A DNA stretch of 56,311 bases, from assembly GCA_937915485.1 (NCBI GenBank), contig CALGII010000129.1, forward strand, positions 1 to 56,311, written 5' to 3'. The translations under genes were made by a program, and so were the position numbers. The notes under the pieces were generated by a model. That model made no database searches. It worked only from the letters and a program-made list of their open reading frames with translations, and had not been told where the DNA came from. This stretch comes from an uncultured Ignavibacteriota bacterium (GTDB lineage Bacteria; Bacteroidota; Ignavibacteria; Tepidaquicellales; Tepidaquicellaceae). Shown here piece after piece: positions 28,138-36,634 of the stretch. Position 1 is the stretch's first letter, and each line of letters opens with the position of its first letter.

Positions 28138-29462
28138 TTGTTTTCGTTTTTGCAGAATAATATTATTTTGCTCTTCGGGTTTATTCTCGTTCCGGGCTTG
28201 GGAAATATATCCACCACTTCGCCGCTGCCGTTTATGTCAACCGTGAATCCGTCCGATACGAGTTTGTTTATTGATTTTCTCAGACTCATGCGCCTGACAT
28301 CGGGCACTATCTTATATCCCTCCCCGTCATACTTTGAATTCTTTAAGTAAAGTTTTACTTTGCTGCCGTTTGATATCTTCGTTCCGGGAGACGGTTCCTG
28401 ATTTACGACGGATACAATCGTACCCTTGTCGTTCTTTATTCCAACGTTTTCATCAAGTTCGTACGGAATGTTTTTCTCCTGCAGAATTTCAAGCGCGTCC
28501 TGAAGCCTCATATCCTTTAAGTTTGGAATCAACTGGGTTCCGTCCGTCTGCACATTACCAGGCTCTTTAATCTCCGACCTGACGTACATATATTCGCTGC
28601 TCAAGCTGCCCGTGTTTCCGTTATATTCGATTATTCTTTCCGCAATTTTCTTAAAAACCGGAGCCGCAACTTTACCGCCGTAATAACCGTTCTTCGGGTC
28701 GTCTATCACGACCGTTATTATTATTTCCGGGTTCTCCGCGGGAAAATAACCAACGAACGATGATATGTGAGAACTGCTCGAATATTCGCCTTCCACAATC
28801 CTCTGTGTTGTTCCCGTCTTGCCCGCGACGCTTACTCCGTCGATTTTCGCGTCCGTTCCCGTGCCCCTTTCAACGACGCCGATGAACATCTGATTCAGTT
28901 TCTTCGCGGTTTCTTCAGAGATCACCTGCCTTACCGGAGAAGGCATTCCTTCGAACAAAACACTGCCGTCGGGACTTAATTCCTTTTTCACGATGTAGGG
29001 CTTCATTAAAAGACCGTTGTTCGCTATTGACGAGTACGCCATTGTTATCTGAAGAACGTTGACCGCTATCTGATATCCTATCGACATGAATTCAAGCGAA
29101 CCCGGCGTAAAATCTATCGGTCGCTTTAAATACCCCTTGTTCTCTCCGTTGAGTTCGATACCCGTATAGATTCCGAAACCGTAATCCCTCGCATACTTGA
29201 AGAATCTTTCCGCTCCGAGTTTCTGAGAAAGTTTCGCGACTCCGATGTTGCTTGACTTTTCAATGACCTGCTGAAATGTCAGCGAAGACGCGCCGTACGA
29301 ATCTATTATATCCATCCCGTAAATCGTGTAGGTTCCGTTTTCCGTGTTTACAACGTTATTGGGAGCATCAATCTTTTCTTCAAGTATCGCCGATGCCGTG
29401 ACAATCTTGAATGTCGAACCCGGTTCGTAAATATCGGACAGCACCGCGTTCTTCATTCCCAC
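28134..29462 (-). CDS. ftsI: FtsI/PBP transpeptidase, C-terminal part with two PASTA domains (split by in-frame TGA)
   Basis: These 442 residues hold the penicillin-binding transpeptidase core: nucleophile motif 'STFK' (16-19), 'SSN' (70-72) and 'KTGT' (215-218). Two C-terminal PASTA domains follow (about 311-374 and 385-438). It crosslinks septal peptidoglycan. The open frame's first possible start is a GTG with no ribosome site. It is in the same frame as the upstream fragment, separated only by one TGA and four codons. On its own it would lack the membrane anchor and be cytoplasmic. I read it as the second part of one ftsI gene of about 725 codons. Confidence 0.9.
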   Translation of the reverse strand: MGMKNAVLSDIYEPGSTFKIVTASAILEEKIDAPNNVVNTENGTYTIYGMDIIDSYGASSLTFQQVIEKSSNIGVAKLSQKLGAERFFKYARDYGFGIYTGIELNGENKGYLKRPIDFTPGSLEFMSIGYQIAVNVLQITMAYSSIANNGLLMKPYIVKKELSPDGSVLFEGMPSPVRQVISEETAKKLNQMFIGVVERGTGTDAKIDGVSVAGKTGTTQRIVEGEYSSSSHISSFVGYFPAENPEIIITVVIDDPKNGYYGGKVAAPVFKKIAERIIEYNGNTGSLSSEYMYVRSEIKEPGNVQTDGTQLIPNLKDMRLQDALEILQEKNIPYELDENVGIKNDKGTIVSVVNQEPSPGTKISNGSKVKLYLKNSKYDGEGYKIVPDVRRMSLRKSINKLVSDGFTVDINGSGEVVDIFPKPGTRINPKSKIILFCKNENK

Positions 29463-29474
29463 GGTATCTTCTTT

Positions 29475-29477
29475 TCA
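29475..29477 (-). other. ftsI: In-frame TGA interrupting ftsI
   Basis: The frame reads '...FDPNNI', TGA, then 'KEDTVGMKNAVLSDIYEPGSTFK'. The sense on both sides matches an uninterrupted class B PBP, with no shift of frame and no missing residues. A single base change from a sense codon (for example GGA, AGA, CGA or TGG) would explain it. TGA terminates ftsW, murC and rsmH nearby, so the code is not reassigned. Confidence 0.9.
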
Positions 29478-30311
29478 AATGTTATTCGGGTCGAACGTAG
29501 GGAACGTGCACATCGCTAGTATTTCGCCGGTCTTGACGTTAACAACTACCGCCTTGCCGCGCGACGCGTTAAAGTACTTTATCCCGGAGGCAAGTTCCTG
29601 TTCGGCAATTTCCTGTATGTTCTTGTCAATCGTGAGAATAACGTTTGCTCCCGTCTCGGGCTCCTTTTGAATGTAGTTCATATCGGGTCGCTTGACTCCG
29701 CGCCCGTCTTTGCGCGATATCATATAACCTTCCTTGCCCGTAAGTTCTTTGTTCGAGGAAAGTTCTATACCGCTCACACCCCTGTTATCGAGGTCAGTGA
29801 ATCCTATTATCTGCGAACCAATCGAGCCGTAGTTGTAGTATCTCGCCGCTTCTTTGAAAACGTTAAGTCCTTCTATCCTTAATGTGTCCAGACCTTTCAG
29901 GTCCGAAACCGAAACTTTTCTTTCAAGATAAAAAGCGCTGTTGTTCCTGTCGACGAGTTTGTCGTAATACTCCGATTTGTTCTTGCTGAAAACGTTCGCG
30001 AGCAGCGCCGATACTGAATCGGGATTCTTTATCTTATAAGGATCGGCAATAACAGAAACGCGGAACACGTTCGATACCAGCGGATTCATGCTTCTGTCGA
30101 AAATGATGCCTCTTGACGGTGTGATTATTTCGCGGGACTGGGACTGTTTCTTGGCGATGAGTTTGTATTTCTCCGATTCCAGTATCTGGATTGAAACAAG
30201 TTTCGTTATCACGAGTGCAAGGAACGCGAGAAGAATGAACATTACAACATTCATCCGCCTCGTGACGTTGATTCTCTTTCTCTCTTTATTTACGAAACTG
30301 TAAAAATCCAT
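29475..30311 (-). CDS. ftsI: FtsI/PBP2-type, N-terminal part (membrane anchor and dimerisation domain)
   Basis: These 278 residues have a cytoplasmic basic start ('NKERKRINVTRR'), one membrane helix (about 22-44), and the class B PBP pedestal/dimerisation domain with 'SRGIIFDRSMNPLVSN'. They run to the conserved 'AVVVNVKTGEILAMCTFPTFDPNNI' at the border of the transpeptidase domain. The fragment then ends at a TGA before the catalytic serine. It starts in a TAATG overlap with ftsL. It is the first part of the interrupted ftsI gene and is not catalytically competent alone. Confidence 0.9.
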   Translation of the reverse strand: MDFYSFVNKERKRINVTRRMNVVMFILLAFLALVITKLVSIQILESEKYKLIAKKQSQSREIITPSRGIIFDRSMNPLVSNVFRVSVIADPYKIKNPDSVSALLANVFSKNKSEYYDKLVDRNNSAFYLERKVSVSDLKGLDTLRIEGLNVFKEAARYYNYGSIGSQIIGFTDLDNRGVSGIELSSNKELTGKEGYMISRKDGRGVKRPDMNYIQKEPETGANVILTIDKNIQEIAEQELASGIKYFNASRGKAVVVNVKTGEILAMCTFPTFDPNNI

Positions 30312-30616
30312 TACATATCCGATTTGTTTATTTTTATCTTGCTGTCGCTTCTGACGGAGCCTTCAACGACTTTCATGTTGAGTTTTTCTTCCGCTATCTT
30401 CTTGATTCTGTCGTATGAACTAAGTTTTTCGATTTCTATCCTGTAAGTATTGTTCGCCTGATTCACTTTGTTTATGTCGTCCTTCAAATCGCTTATTTCC
30501 CTGTTCAGTTTGTTCACCGTTATTATGTTGTTTATAAGAAACACGGATAACGCCGATATGAGCACGAAGAAAATTATAAGATAGAAAATCGATATTTTAC
30601 CGCCTGTCTTCTTCAT
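30311..30616 (-). CDS. ftsL: FtsL-like cell division protein
   Basis: A 101-residue bitopic protein with one membrane helix (about 10-30) and a heptad coiled coil ('NKLNREISDLKDDINKVNQ'). The assignment rests on position between rsmH and ftsI, size and topology, since FtsL is poorly conserved. It would join FtsQ and FtsB and activate FtsW/FtsI. It overlaps rsmH by 4 nt (ATGA) and ftsI by 1 nt. Confidence 0.8.
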   Translation of the reverse strand: MKKTGGKISIFYLIIFFVLISALSVFLINNIITVNKLNREISDLKDDINKVNQANNTYRIEIEKLSSYDRIKKIAEEKLNMKVVEGSVRSDSKIKINKSDM

Positions 30617-31527
30617 GCGATAATGACCTCCGCGGCGCGAAGCTTCGCGCTCCTTGACCTCGTGTTTGAACGGACTTCGGAATATTCCGGTGTCACAACC
30701 TTCTTCGTCAATATCTTCAGCGCTTTTCCCGCCTGCACGGCCTTCTCGCTGTGTTCCCTGAAAAAATTCTTCACGATTCTGTCTTCGAGTGAATGATAAG
30801 ACACGACTACAATCCTGCCGCCTTCAACCATTATACCGAACGCATCGTTGAGAACTTTCCTGAGGTCGTTTAGTTCGTCGTTTACGGCTATCCTCAATGC
30901 CTGAAACAATTTCGAGAGAAACTTAACGGGCAGCGCGCCCTTAAAACCGTATTCCCGTTTTATTATCTTTATGAAATCTTCAGTCGTATCTATCGCCTGT
31001 CTCCTTCTCGCTTCCGTTACGGCTTTTGACAGCCTCGACGCTTTTGATATCTCCCCGTATTCCTCGAAGATTTCGGTGAGTTCTTTCTCCCTGTATTCGT
31101 TCAGTATCGTTTTCGCGTCAAGTTCAGAATTCTTGTCGGCGCGCATATCAAGCGGCGTGTTCTTCATGAAACTGAATCCCGCTTCCTCGTTCAACTGGTA
31201 CGACGAAAGCCCTAGGTCAAGCACTATTCCGGTTATGGACACGAATCCCTCTTCCGAAACGATTTGTCCGACGTCCGCAAAGTTTCCCTGCCTTATCGAT
31301 ATTTTTTCCCTGAAATCTTTCAATATTTCAGCCGCGAATGAAATTGAATTTTCGTCCTTGTCTATCGCAATGAGCCTTGATCCGCTCGGAACACTCTCGC
31401 AAATTAACTTTGAATAACTTCCTCCGCCAAGCGTGCCGTCAACGAGAACGTGATTTTTGATTACCGGATTGATAAGATATGATACCGCTGTATTTAAAAG
31501 AACCGGAATATGATATTCGGTAACCAA
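30613..31527 (-). CDS. rsmH: 16S rRNA (cytosine1402-N4)-methyltransferase
   Basis: This SAM-dependent enzyme (MraW) methylates C1402 in the ribosomal P site. At 304 residues, it has 'HIPVLLNTAVSYL' at the N-terminus, SAM motif 'DGTLGGGSYSKL', 'LDLGLSSYQL' and C-terminal 'VVSYHSLEDRIVKNFFRE'. It is the second gene of the dcw cluster, 25 nt after mraZ, and ends with TGA overlapping ftsL. Confidence 0.97.
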   Translation of the reverse strand: MVTEYHIPVLLNTAVSYLINPVIKNHVLVDGTLGGGSYSKLICESVPSGSRLIAIDKDENSISFAAEILKDFREKISIRQGNFADVGQIVSEEGFVSITGIVLDLGLSSYQLNEEAGFSFMKNTPLDMRADKNSELDAKTILNEYREKELTEIFEEYGEISKASRLSKAVTEARRRQAIDTTEDFIKIIKREYGFKGALPVKFLSKLFQALRIAVNDELNDLRKVLNDAFGIMVEGGRIVVVSYHSLEDRIVKNFFREHSEKAVQAGKALKILTKKVVTPEYSEVRSNTRSRSAKLRAAEVIIA

Positions 31528-31552
31528 TTAAACCGTCAAAAATTTTTTTAAA

Positions 31553-32011
31553 TTATTGTCCCAGTTTGTTAAAAATGTTCTCCGTGACGCTTTGCGCGAC
31601 ATTCTCGTAAGTTTCGGGATGCTGCTTGTCGTAAGTCTCCTTCATTGCAGGATCCCAGATTTCTATCTTGGTAAGCATTCCGAGAATGAGAACCTCTTTC
31701 TTGATGTGAGCGAATTCGATTAAATGGGAAGGGAGAAGAAACCTGTTATGCGAGTCCAGTTCGCACTCGTGCACGAACATCAGAAATTGCCGCATGAAAA
31801 ATCTTTCCTGCGAATTGAAAACGTTGTAGTTCATTAGACCTTTTTTTACCCTTTCCCATTCGTCGAGTGGGTACACCATTATGCATTCATCCATACCGCG
31901 CGTCAATACGAGCGTGTTGTTTGCCTCCGGATTCATTACTTTCCTGAATTTGCTCGGAAGAACAACCCTCGATTTTACGTCTAAATTCGATATTGAATGT
32001 CCCTGAAACAA
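31553..32011 (-). CDS. mraZ: Transcriptional regulator MraZ
   Basis: This dcw regulator has two SpoVT-AbrB-type domains, each with the DxxxR motif ('LDVKSRVVLPSKF' and 'LDSHNRFLLPSHL'). I start it at TTG 32011, giving 152 residues beginning 'FQGHSISNLDVKSR', which lines up with the usual 'FxGxxxxxLDxKGR' start. The longer ATG frame at 32074 would encode the operator and promoter DNA as protein and overlap the -10 box, so it is rejected. MraZ binds the repeats just upstream and probably represses its own operon. Confidence 0.88.
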   Translation of the reverse strand: MFQGHSISNLDVKSRVVLPSKFRKVMNPEANNTLVLTRGMDECIMVYPLDEWERVKKGLMNYNVFNSQERFFMRQFLMFVHECELDSHNRFLLPSHLIEFAHIKKEVLILGMLTKIEIWDPAMKETYDKQHPETYENVAQSVTENIFNKLGQ

Positions 32012-32042
32012 GATTTTAAGCCAATTTAGTGTAATTTTTGGG

Positions 32043-32048
32043 ATTATA
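32043..32048 (-). promoter_or_regulatory. -10 box (TATAAT) of the dcw promoter
   Basis: A perfect TATAAT on the minus strand, about 30 nt upstream of the TTG start of mraZ. It directly follows the GTGGG repeats, which occupy the -35 side. No good -35 hexamer is seen at 16-18 bp, which fits a promoter controlled through the MraZ site. Confidence 0.65.
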
Positions 32049-32050
32049 AA

Positions 32051-32074
32051 CCACTTTCGCCCACTTCGTCCCAC
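32051..32074 (-). promoter_or_regulatory. MraZ operator: three GTGG(G) boxes spaced 10 bp
   Basis: The minus strand carries GTGGG (32070-32074... reading down), GTGGG at 32060-32064 and GTGG at 32051-32054, each separated by one helical turn with GAA-rich spacers. Known MraZ sites are tandem TGGGN-type boxes with 10-bp period immediately upstream of mraZ, which is exactly this arrangement. It lies against the TATAAT box, so binding should block or shape transcription. Confidence 0.8.
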
Positions 32075-32173
32075 TACAAAAATACATAATTTAATATTAA
32101 AGTCAAACGAATTTTTAGGAAATCTGAAGTTTTTTTCACATACAGCTTAACACGGATTCATACTCCTTACCGA

Positions 32174-32212
32174 GGTGGGAAATAATTCCGCGAGGAGAAC
32201 ATTCGGTGGGAA
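32174..32212 (+). repeat. Two GGTGGGAA direct repeats 31 bp apart
   Basis: Identical 8-mers at 32174-32181 and 32205-32212 lie in the intergenic region between rpoC and mraZ, on the strand opposite to the MraZ boxes. Each is followed by an AATTAT-type stretch. The 31-bp spacing equals about three helical turns. They may be additional MraZ or other regulator sites; this is inference from likeness only. Confidence 0.45.
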
Positions 32213-32281
32213 TTATCAATCTTGAGGTGTCAGGGTAATACCTTACGCCGCTTTCGCACTTTACATTTTGAATTTTACAAT

Positions 32282-32309
32282 AAAAAAAGGCTGCTCAAGA
32301 GCAGCCTTT
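32282..32309 (-). terminator. Rho-independent terminator of rpoBC operon
   Basis: An 11-bp stem AAAGGCTGCTC/GAGCAGCCTTT with a tight loop is followed on the minus strand by a run of T. It lies 24 nt past the rpoC stop codon and separates the RNA polymerase cluster from the dcw promoter region. Confidence 0.88.
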
Positions 32310-32332
32310 AAATTATTTGCGATTTATTTCTT

Positions 32333-35300
32333 CTACGAAATCTCGAATTCCTTGCTCACCGTAGCAGGTGTTTCCTCTTCTTCCATAAGTTCGTCGTCCA
32401 TCAGGTGCTTGTCAACGTGCGAAACAAGAAGGTCTCTGTATTTCTTAAGACCTGTTCCCGCAGGTATCAACTGACCGATAATAACGTTTTCCTTAAGACC
32501 GAGCAGGTAGTCCACCTTGCCCTTTATAGCGGCATCGGTAAGTACCCTCGTCGTTTCCTGGAACGAAGCAGCCGATATGAAACTATCAGTCGTCAGCGAT
32601 GTTTGTGTAATGCCGAGCAGAACCGCGTCCGCCGTGGCAGGCACCGCGTCGCGCACCTTGATTCCGGTTTTGTTTTTCTTCTTCAGAAGCGTGTTCATTT
32701 CCTTCACGGCTTTTTTCGGCAGAAGTTCACCGACGAGCACCGCATCGCTGTCGCCCTTGTCGCTCACGACAACCATACCTTTTAGTTTCTCGTTTTCTTC
32801 CGAGAAATAATTCTTATGTATTATGTCGCCCTCGAGGAAGTTAGTATCGCCCGGGCTCGTGACCTTCACCTTCTGAAGCATCTGCCTTACGATGATTTCG
32901 ATGTGCTTGTCATTTATCTTAACGCCCTGAATTCTGTAAACTTCCTGAATTTCGTTCACGAGATATTCCTGAACTTCGGACACGCCCTTGATTTTCAGAA
33001 TGTCAATCGGGTCGTATGCGCCGCCTGTAAGGGCTTCGCCCGCGAGTACCGTATCGCCGCTTCTTACAAGAATGTGCTTGCCGATAGGAATTCTGTAATC
33101 GATTGACTTCGAACCGTCGAGACTTTTAAGCGTGAGTTCGCGGCTTCCTCTCGAAATTTTTCCGACTTCGACTTTACCGTCAATTTCGGCAATCTTCGCG
33201 GGGTCGTTAGGACTTCTCGCCTCGAAGAGTTCCGTTACTCTCGGCAGACCTCCCGTGATGTCGCGCGTCTTGCCCGATTCTCTCGGAATTTTCACCATAA
33301 TCATACCTGCTTTTACTTCGACGCCGTCGTCAACCAGCAGGTTCGCTTTCGCGGGAATTAGGTATGAACTTGAAATCTTGCCGCCCTTCGGAGTTACAAT
33401 CTGTATCGTCGGGCTCTTTGTCTTGTCCTTGCTTTCTATAACAGTTTTCTGGAAGTGGCCTGTCTGCTCGTCTTTCACGAGTTCGTACTGCTTGCCTTCT
33501 TCCATGTCGTGATATTTAATCAGACCGTTATGTTCAGCGACTATGACTGAGTTGTACGGATCCCATTCGTATAATTTCTGATTCTTTTCAACCTTCTCGT
33601 TGTTCTTCACTTTGAGTTTCGAGCCGTAAGGAACAAGATATCTGGTCAGAGGATTGTTCTTTTCGTCAACAATGTTTATCGCGCCGTTCCTGCTGAGAGA
33701 GATGAATGATGTTTCCGTCGCTCCCTTGTATTCAACTATCTTTATATTTTCAAATTTGACCTTGCCTTCGAATTTAGTCGTGATTTCCGACTGAGTTACA
33801 ATCTTGCTTGCCGTACCGCCGATGTGGAACGTTCTCAGAGTTAACTGCGTGCCCGGTTCGCCGATTGACTGCGCAGCGATGATTCCGACGGCTTCGCCCG
33901 TGTTCACGAGTTTGCCCGTCGAAAGGTCCCTGCCGTAGCATTTCGCGCAGACGCCTCTCTTGCTTTCGCAGGTCAGCACCGAACGGATTTCGACTCCCGT
34001 TACAGGAGAATCCGAAATTGCCTGCGCTTTTTCTTCGTCGATTTCCTGTCCCGCTTTTACAATTACTTTCTTTGTCATAGGGTCCACGACATCGTGAATC
34101 ACTACTCTGCCGAGAATTCTTTCGGCAAGTGTTTCCTTGATGTCTTCACCTTCCTTAAGCGCTTCAGTGTAAACGCCTCTGATTGTTCCGCAGTCTCTTT
34201 CGGATATGATAACATCCTGTGCGACGTCTACGAGCCTTCTTGTAAGGTATCCCGCGTCCGCAGTCTTAAGAGCCGTATCCGCAAGACCTTTTCTTGCGCC
34301 GTGAGTCGATATGAAGTATTCAAGAATCGAAAGACCTTCCTTGAAGTTCGCGATAATCGGGTTCTCGATAATTTCTCCGGCCTGTCCGGTCAATGACTTC
34401 TGCGGTTTCTGCATCAGACCTCTCATACCTGCTAACTGGCTGACCTGTTCCGCCGAGCCTCTCGCGCCCGAATCAATCATCATGTGAAGTGAGTTGAATC
34501 CTGATTTCGAACGCCTCAGATTGTCCATCAGGTCGTTCTTTACCTGGTCGCGGACGTGAGTCCATATATCGATGACTTTATTGTATCTTTCGTTTTCCGA
34601 AATGACGCCTCTGGATTTCTGCTTCTCAATCGATTCGACTCTGTGATACGCGTCGTCTATGATTTTTTTCTTCGTTCCCGGTACTTCTATGTCGTCGATG
34701 TTTACCGAAAGACCGCCTTCTGTCGCGTACTTGAATCCGAGTTCTTTCAGTTTGTCAAGGAATATCGCCGTTTTCTGGTTTCCGACTTTTCTGTAAATCA
34801 TTCCGATAATCGAAACGATTTTTTTCTTTCTGAGAAGTTCGTTTATGAACGGAATGCCTTCGGGCACTACCCTGTTGAATATAACCCTGCCTGCAGTCGT
34901 TTCGTAAATCTTTCCGTTTATCCTGACTTTTATTCTCGCGTGAATTCCGACAGCCTTGTTGTTTATAGCCATAAGAACTTCCTCGGGTGAGGAGAACATT
35001 TTTCCTTCACCGACATCGCCCTTCAGGTCCTTTGTCAGATAATAACATCCGAGCACGAGTTCCTGGTTGGGAACAATAATCGGGTTACCGTTCTGCGGCG
35101 AAAGTATGTTGTGCGTCGAGAGCATCAGAATTGTCGCTTCAAGTTGCGCGTCGTAAGAAAGCGGAACGTGCACCGCCATCTGGTCTCCGTCAAAGTCTGC
35201 GTTGAACGCCGTACAAACGAACGGATGAAGCGTTATCGCCTTACCTTCTATGAGCACGGGCTGGAACGCCTGAATACTCAGTCTGTGAAGCGTCGGCGCG

Positions 35301-36601
35301 CGGTTTAACATGACAGGATGCCCATCAATCACGTTTTCCAGAATGTCCCATACTTCCGGAGTTCTTTTGTCGATTAATTTTTTCGCGCTCTTTACTGTCT
35401 TTACATAATCCCTGTCAATAAGCCTTCTTATTACGAAAGGCTTGAACAATTCAAGGGCCATATCCTTCGGGATTCCGCACTCGTGGAGTTTGAGTTCGGG
35501 TCCGACAACGATAACGGACCTTCCCGAATAGTCAACCCTCTTGCCGAGAAGATTCTGGCGGAACCTGCCTTGCTTGCCTTTAAGAATATCCGAAAGCGAT
35601 TTCAGCGCCCGGTTTTCCGACCTTACGGCGGTGACTCTTCTTGAGTTGTCCAGCAGCGCGTCGACGGCTTCCTGCAGCATTCTTTTTTCGTTTCTAAGGA
35701 TGACTTCCGGAGCCTTGATATCTATTAATCTCTTCAGCCTGTTATTTCTTATTATAACTCTTCTGTACAAATCGTTGAGGTCGCTTGTCGCAAACCTTCC
35801 GCCTTCAAGAGGAACGAGCGGTCTCAGTTCCGGCGGTATGACGGGAATGACGTCCATCACCATCCATTCGGGACGGTTTGGTTTTCCGTCGGGTTTTATC
35901 TTGAACGATTCGAGCACTCTTAACCTCTTTATGTTCTCCGTCTTTTTTATTGCTGACGGTTCATCCTGAAGTTCGGCGCGGAGTCTCGCTATTTCAGGCA
36001 GGATTTCCACGCGTTTGAGCAACTCTTTTATCGCCGTGCCGCCCTGGCTGACGAAGAATTTCTTCGGGTCGTCATCATCGAGAAAATGCTCGGCGTCCGT
36101 CATCTTGCTTACTACGTCGAGATATTCTTCCTCCGTGATGAGGTCGAGTTTCTTGTATTTCGTCGTGCCCGGGTTTATTACCACGTATGATTCGTAATAA
36201 ATAATCTTTTCAAGATCCTTCGATGATATGCCCAGTACGTAGCCGATCTTTGAAGGCAGCGACCTGAAATACCATATATGAACAACAGGTACGCAGAGAG
36301 CAATGTGACCCATTCTCTCGCGTCTTACGCTTTTCATGTTTATTTCGACTCCGCATCTGTCGCACACAATTCCTTTATACCTTATCCCTCTGTACTTTCC
36401 GCAGTGGCATTCCCAGTCCTTAACAGGCCCGAAAATCTTCTCGCAGAACAAACCGTCCTTGTCCGGCTTGAATGTTCTGTAGTTGATTGTCTCGGGTTTA
36501 GTAACTTCACCATACGAATTCGAAATAATAACATCAGTCGAAGAAAGATTTATAGTTATCTTCGAAAAACGTTTTTTCTTTTGTTCGATTTTTGTCGGCA
36601 T
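32333..36601 (-). CDS. rpoC: DNA-directed RNA polymerase subunit beta'
   Basis: The 1422-residue catalytic subunit. It has the N-terminal zinc finger 'CHCGKYRGIRYKGIVCDRCG', the active-site 'NADFDGDQMAVH' with three Mg-binding Asp, the second zinc site ('CESKRGVCAKCYGRDL'), the trigger-loop region 'GEPGTQLTLRTFHIGG', and lineage-typical sandwich-barrel inserts in the C-terminal third. It follows rpoB by 33 nt. Confidence 0.98.
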   Translation of the reverse strand: MPTKIEQKKKRFSKITINLSSTDVIISNSYGEVTKPETINYRTFKPDKDGLFCEKIFGPVKDWECHCGKYRGIRYKGIVCDRCGVEINMKSVRRERMGHIALCVPVVHIWYFRSLPSKIGYVLGISSKDLEKIIYYESYVVINPGTTKYKKLDLITEEEYLDVVSKMTDAEHFLDDDDPKKFFVSQGGTAIKELLKRVEILPEIARLRAELQDEPSAIKKTENIKRLRVLESFKIKPDGKPNRPEWMVMDVIPVIPPELRPLVPLEGGRFATSDLNDLYRRVIIRNNRLKRLIDIKAPEVILRNEKRMLQEAVDALLDNSRRVTAVRSENRALKSLSDILKGKQGRFRQNLLGKRVDYSGRSVIVVGPELKLHECGIPKDMALELFKPFVIRRLIDRDYVKTVKSAKKLIDKRTPEVWDILENVIDGHPVMLNRAPTLHRLSIQAFQPVLIEGKAITLHPFVCTAFNADFDGDQMAVHVPLSYDAQLEATILMLSTHNILSPQNGNPIIVPNQELVLGCYYLTKDLKGDVGEGKMFSSPEEVLMAINNKAVGIHARIKVRINGKIYETTAGRVIFNRVVPEGIPFINELLRKKKIVSIIGMIYRKVGNQKTAIFLDKLKELGFKYATEGGLSVNIDDIEVPGTKKKIIDDAYHRVESIEKQKSRGVISENERYNKVIDIWTHVRDQVKNDLMDNLRRSKSGFNSLHMMIDSGARGSAEQVSQLAGMRGLMQKPQKSLTGQAGEIIENPIIANFKEGLSILEYFISTHGARKGLADTALKTADAGYLTRRLVDVAQDVIISERDCGTIRGVYTEALKEGEDIKETLAERILGRVVIHDVVDPMTKKVIVKAGQEIDEEKAQAISDSPVTGVEIRSVLTCESKRGVCAKCYGRDLSTGKLVNTGEAVGIIAAQSIGEPGTQLTLRTFHIGGTASKIVTQSEITTKFEGKVKFENIKIVEYKGATETSFISLSRNGAINIVDEKNNPLTRYLVPYGSKLKVKNNEKVEKNQKLYEWDPYNSVIVAEHNGLIKYHDMEEGKQYELVKDEQTGHFQKTVIESKDKTKSPTIQIVTPKGGKISSSYLIPAKANLLVDDGVEVKAGMIMVKIPRESGKTRDITGGLPRVTELFEARSPNDPAKIAEIDGKVEVGKISRGSRELTLKSLDGSKSIDYRIPIGKHILVRSGDTVLAGEALTGGAYDPIDILKIKGVSEVQEYLVNEIQEVYRIQGVKINDKHIEIIVRQMLQKVKVTSPGDTNFLEGDIIHKNYFSEENEKLKGMVVVSDKGDSDAVLVGELLPKKAVKEMNTLLKKKNKTGIKVRDAVPATADAVLLGITQTSLTTDSFISAASFQETTRVLTDAAIKGKVDYLLGLKENVIIGQLIPAGTGLKKYRDLLVSHVDKHLMDDELMEEEETPATVSKEFEIS

Positions 36602-36634
36602 ATATTAAATAATATTATTTTTCTTTTTTAATTT

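Noticed and set aside
28134..30311. TGA reassigned as a sense codon in this organism
   Set aside because: ftsW, murC and rsmH end at TGA in the expected places, and no other conserved gene in the window contains an internal TGA.
28134..30311. Two separate functional PBP genes instead of one interrupted ftsI
   Set aside because: The downstream part would start at a GTG without a ribosome site and lack a membrane anchor, and the upstream part lacks the catalytic core. Both are in the same frame and fit one protein.
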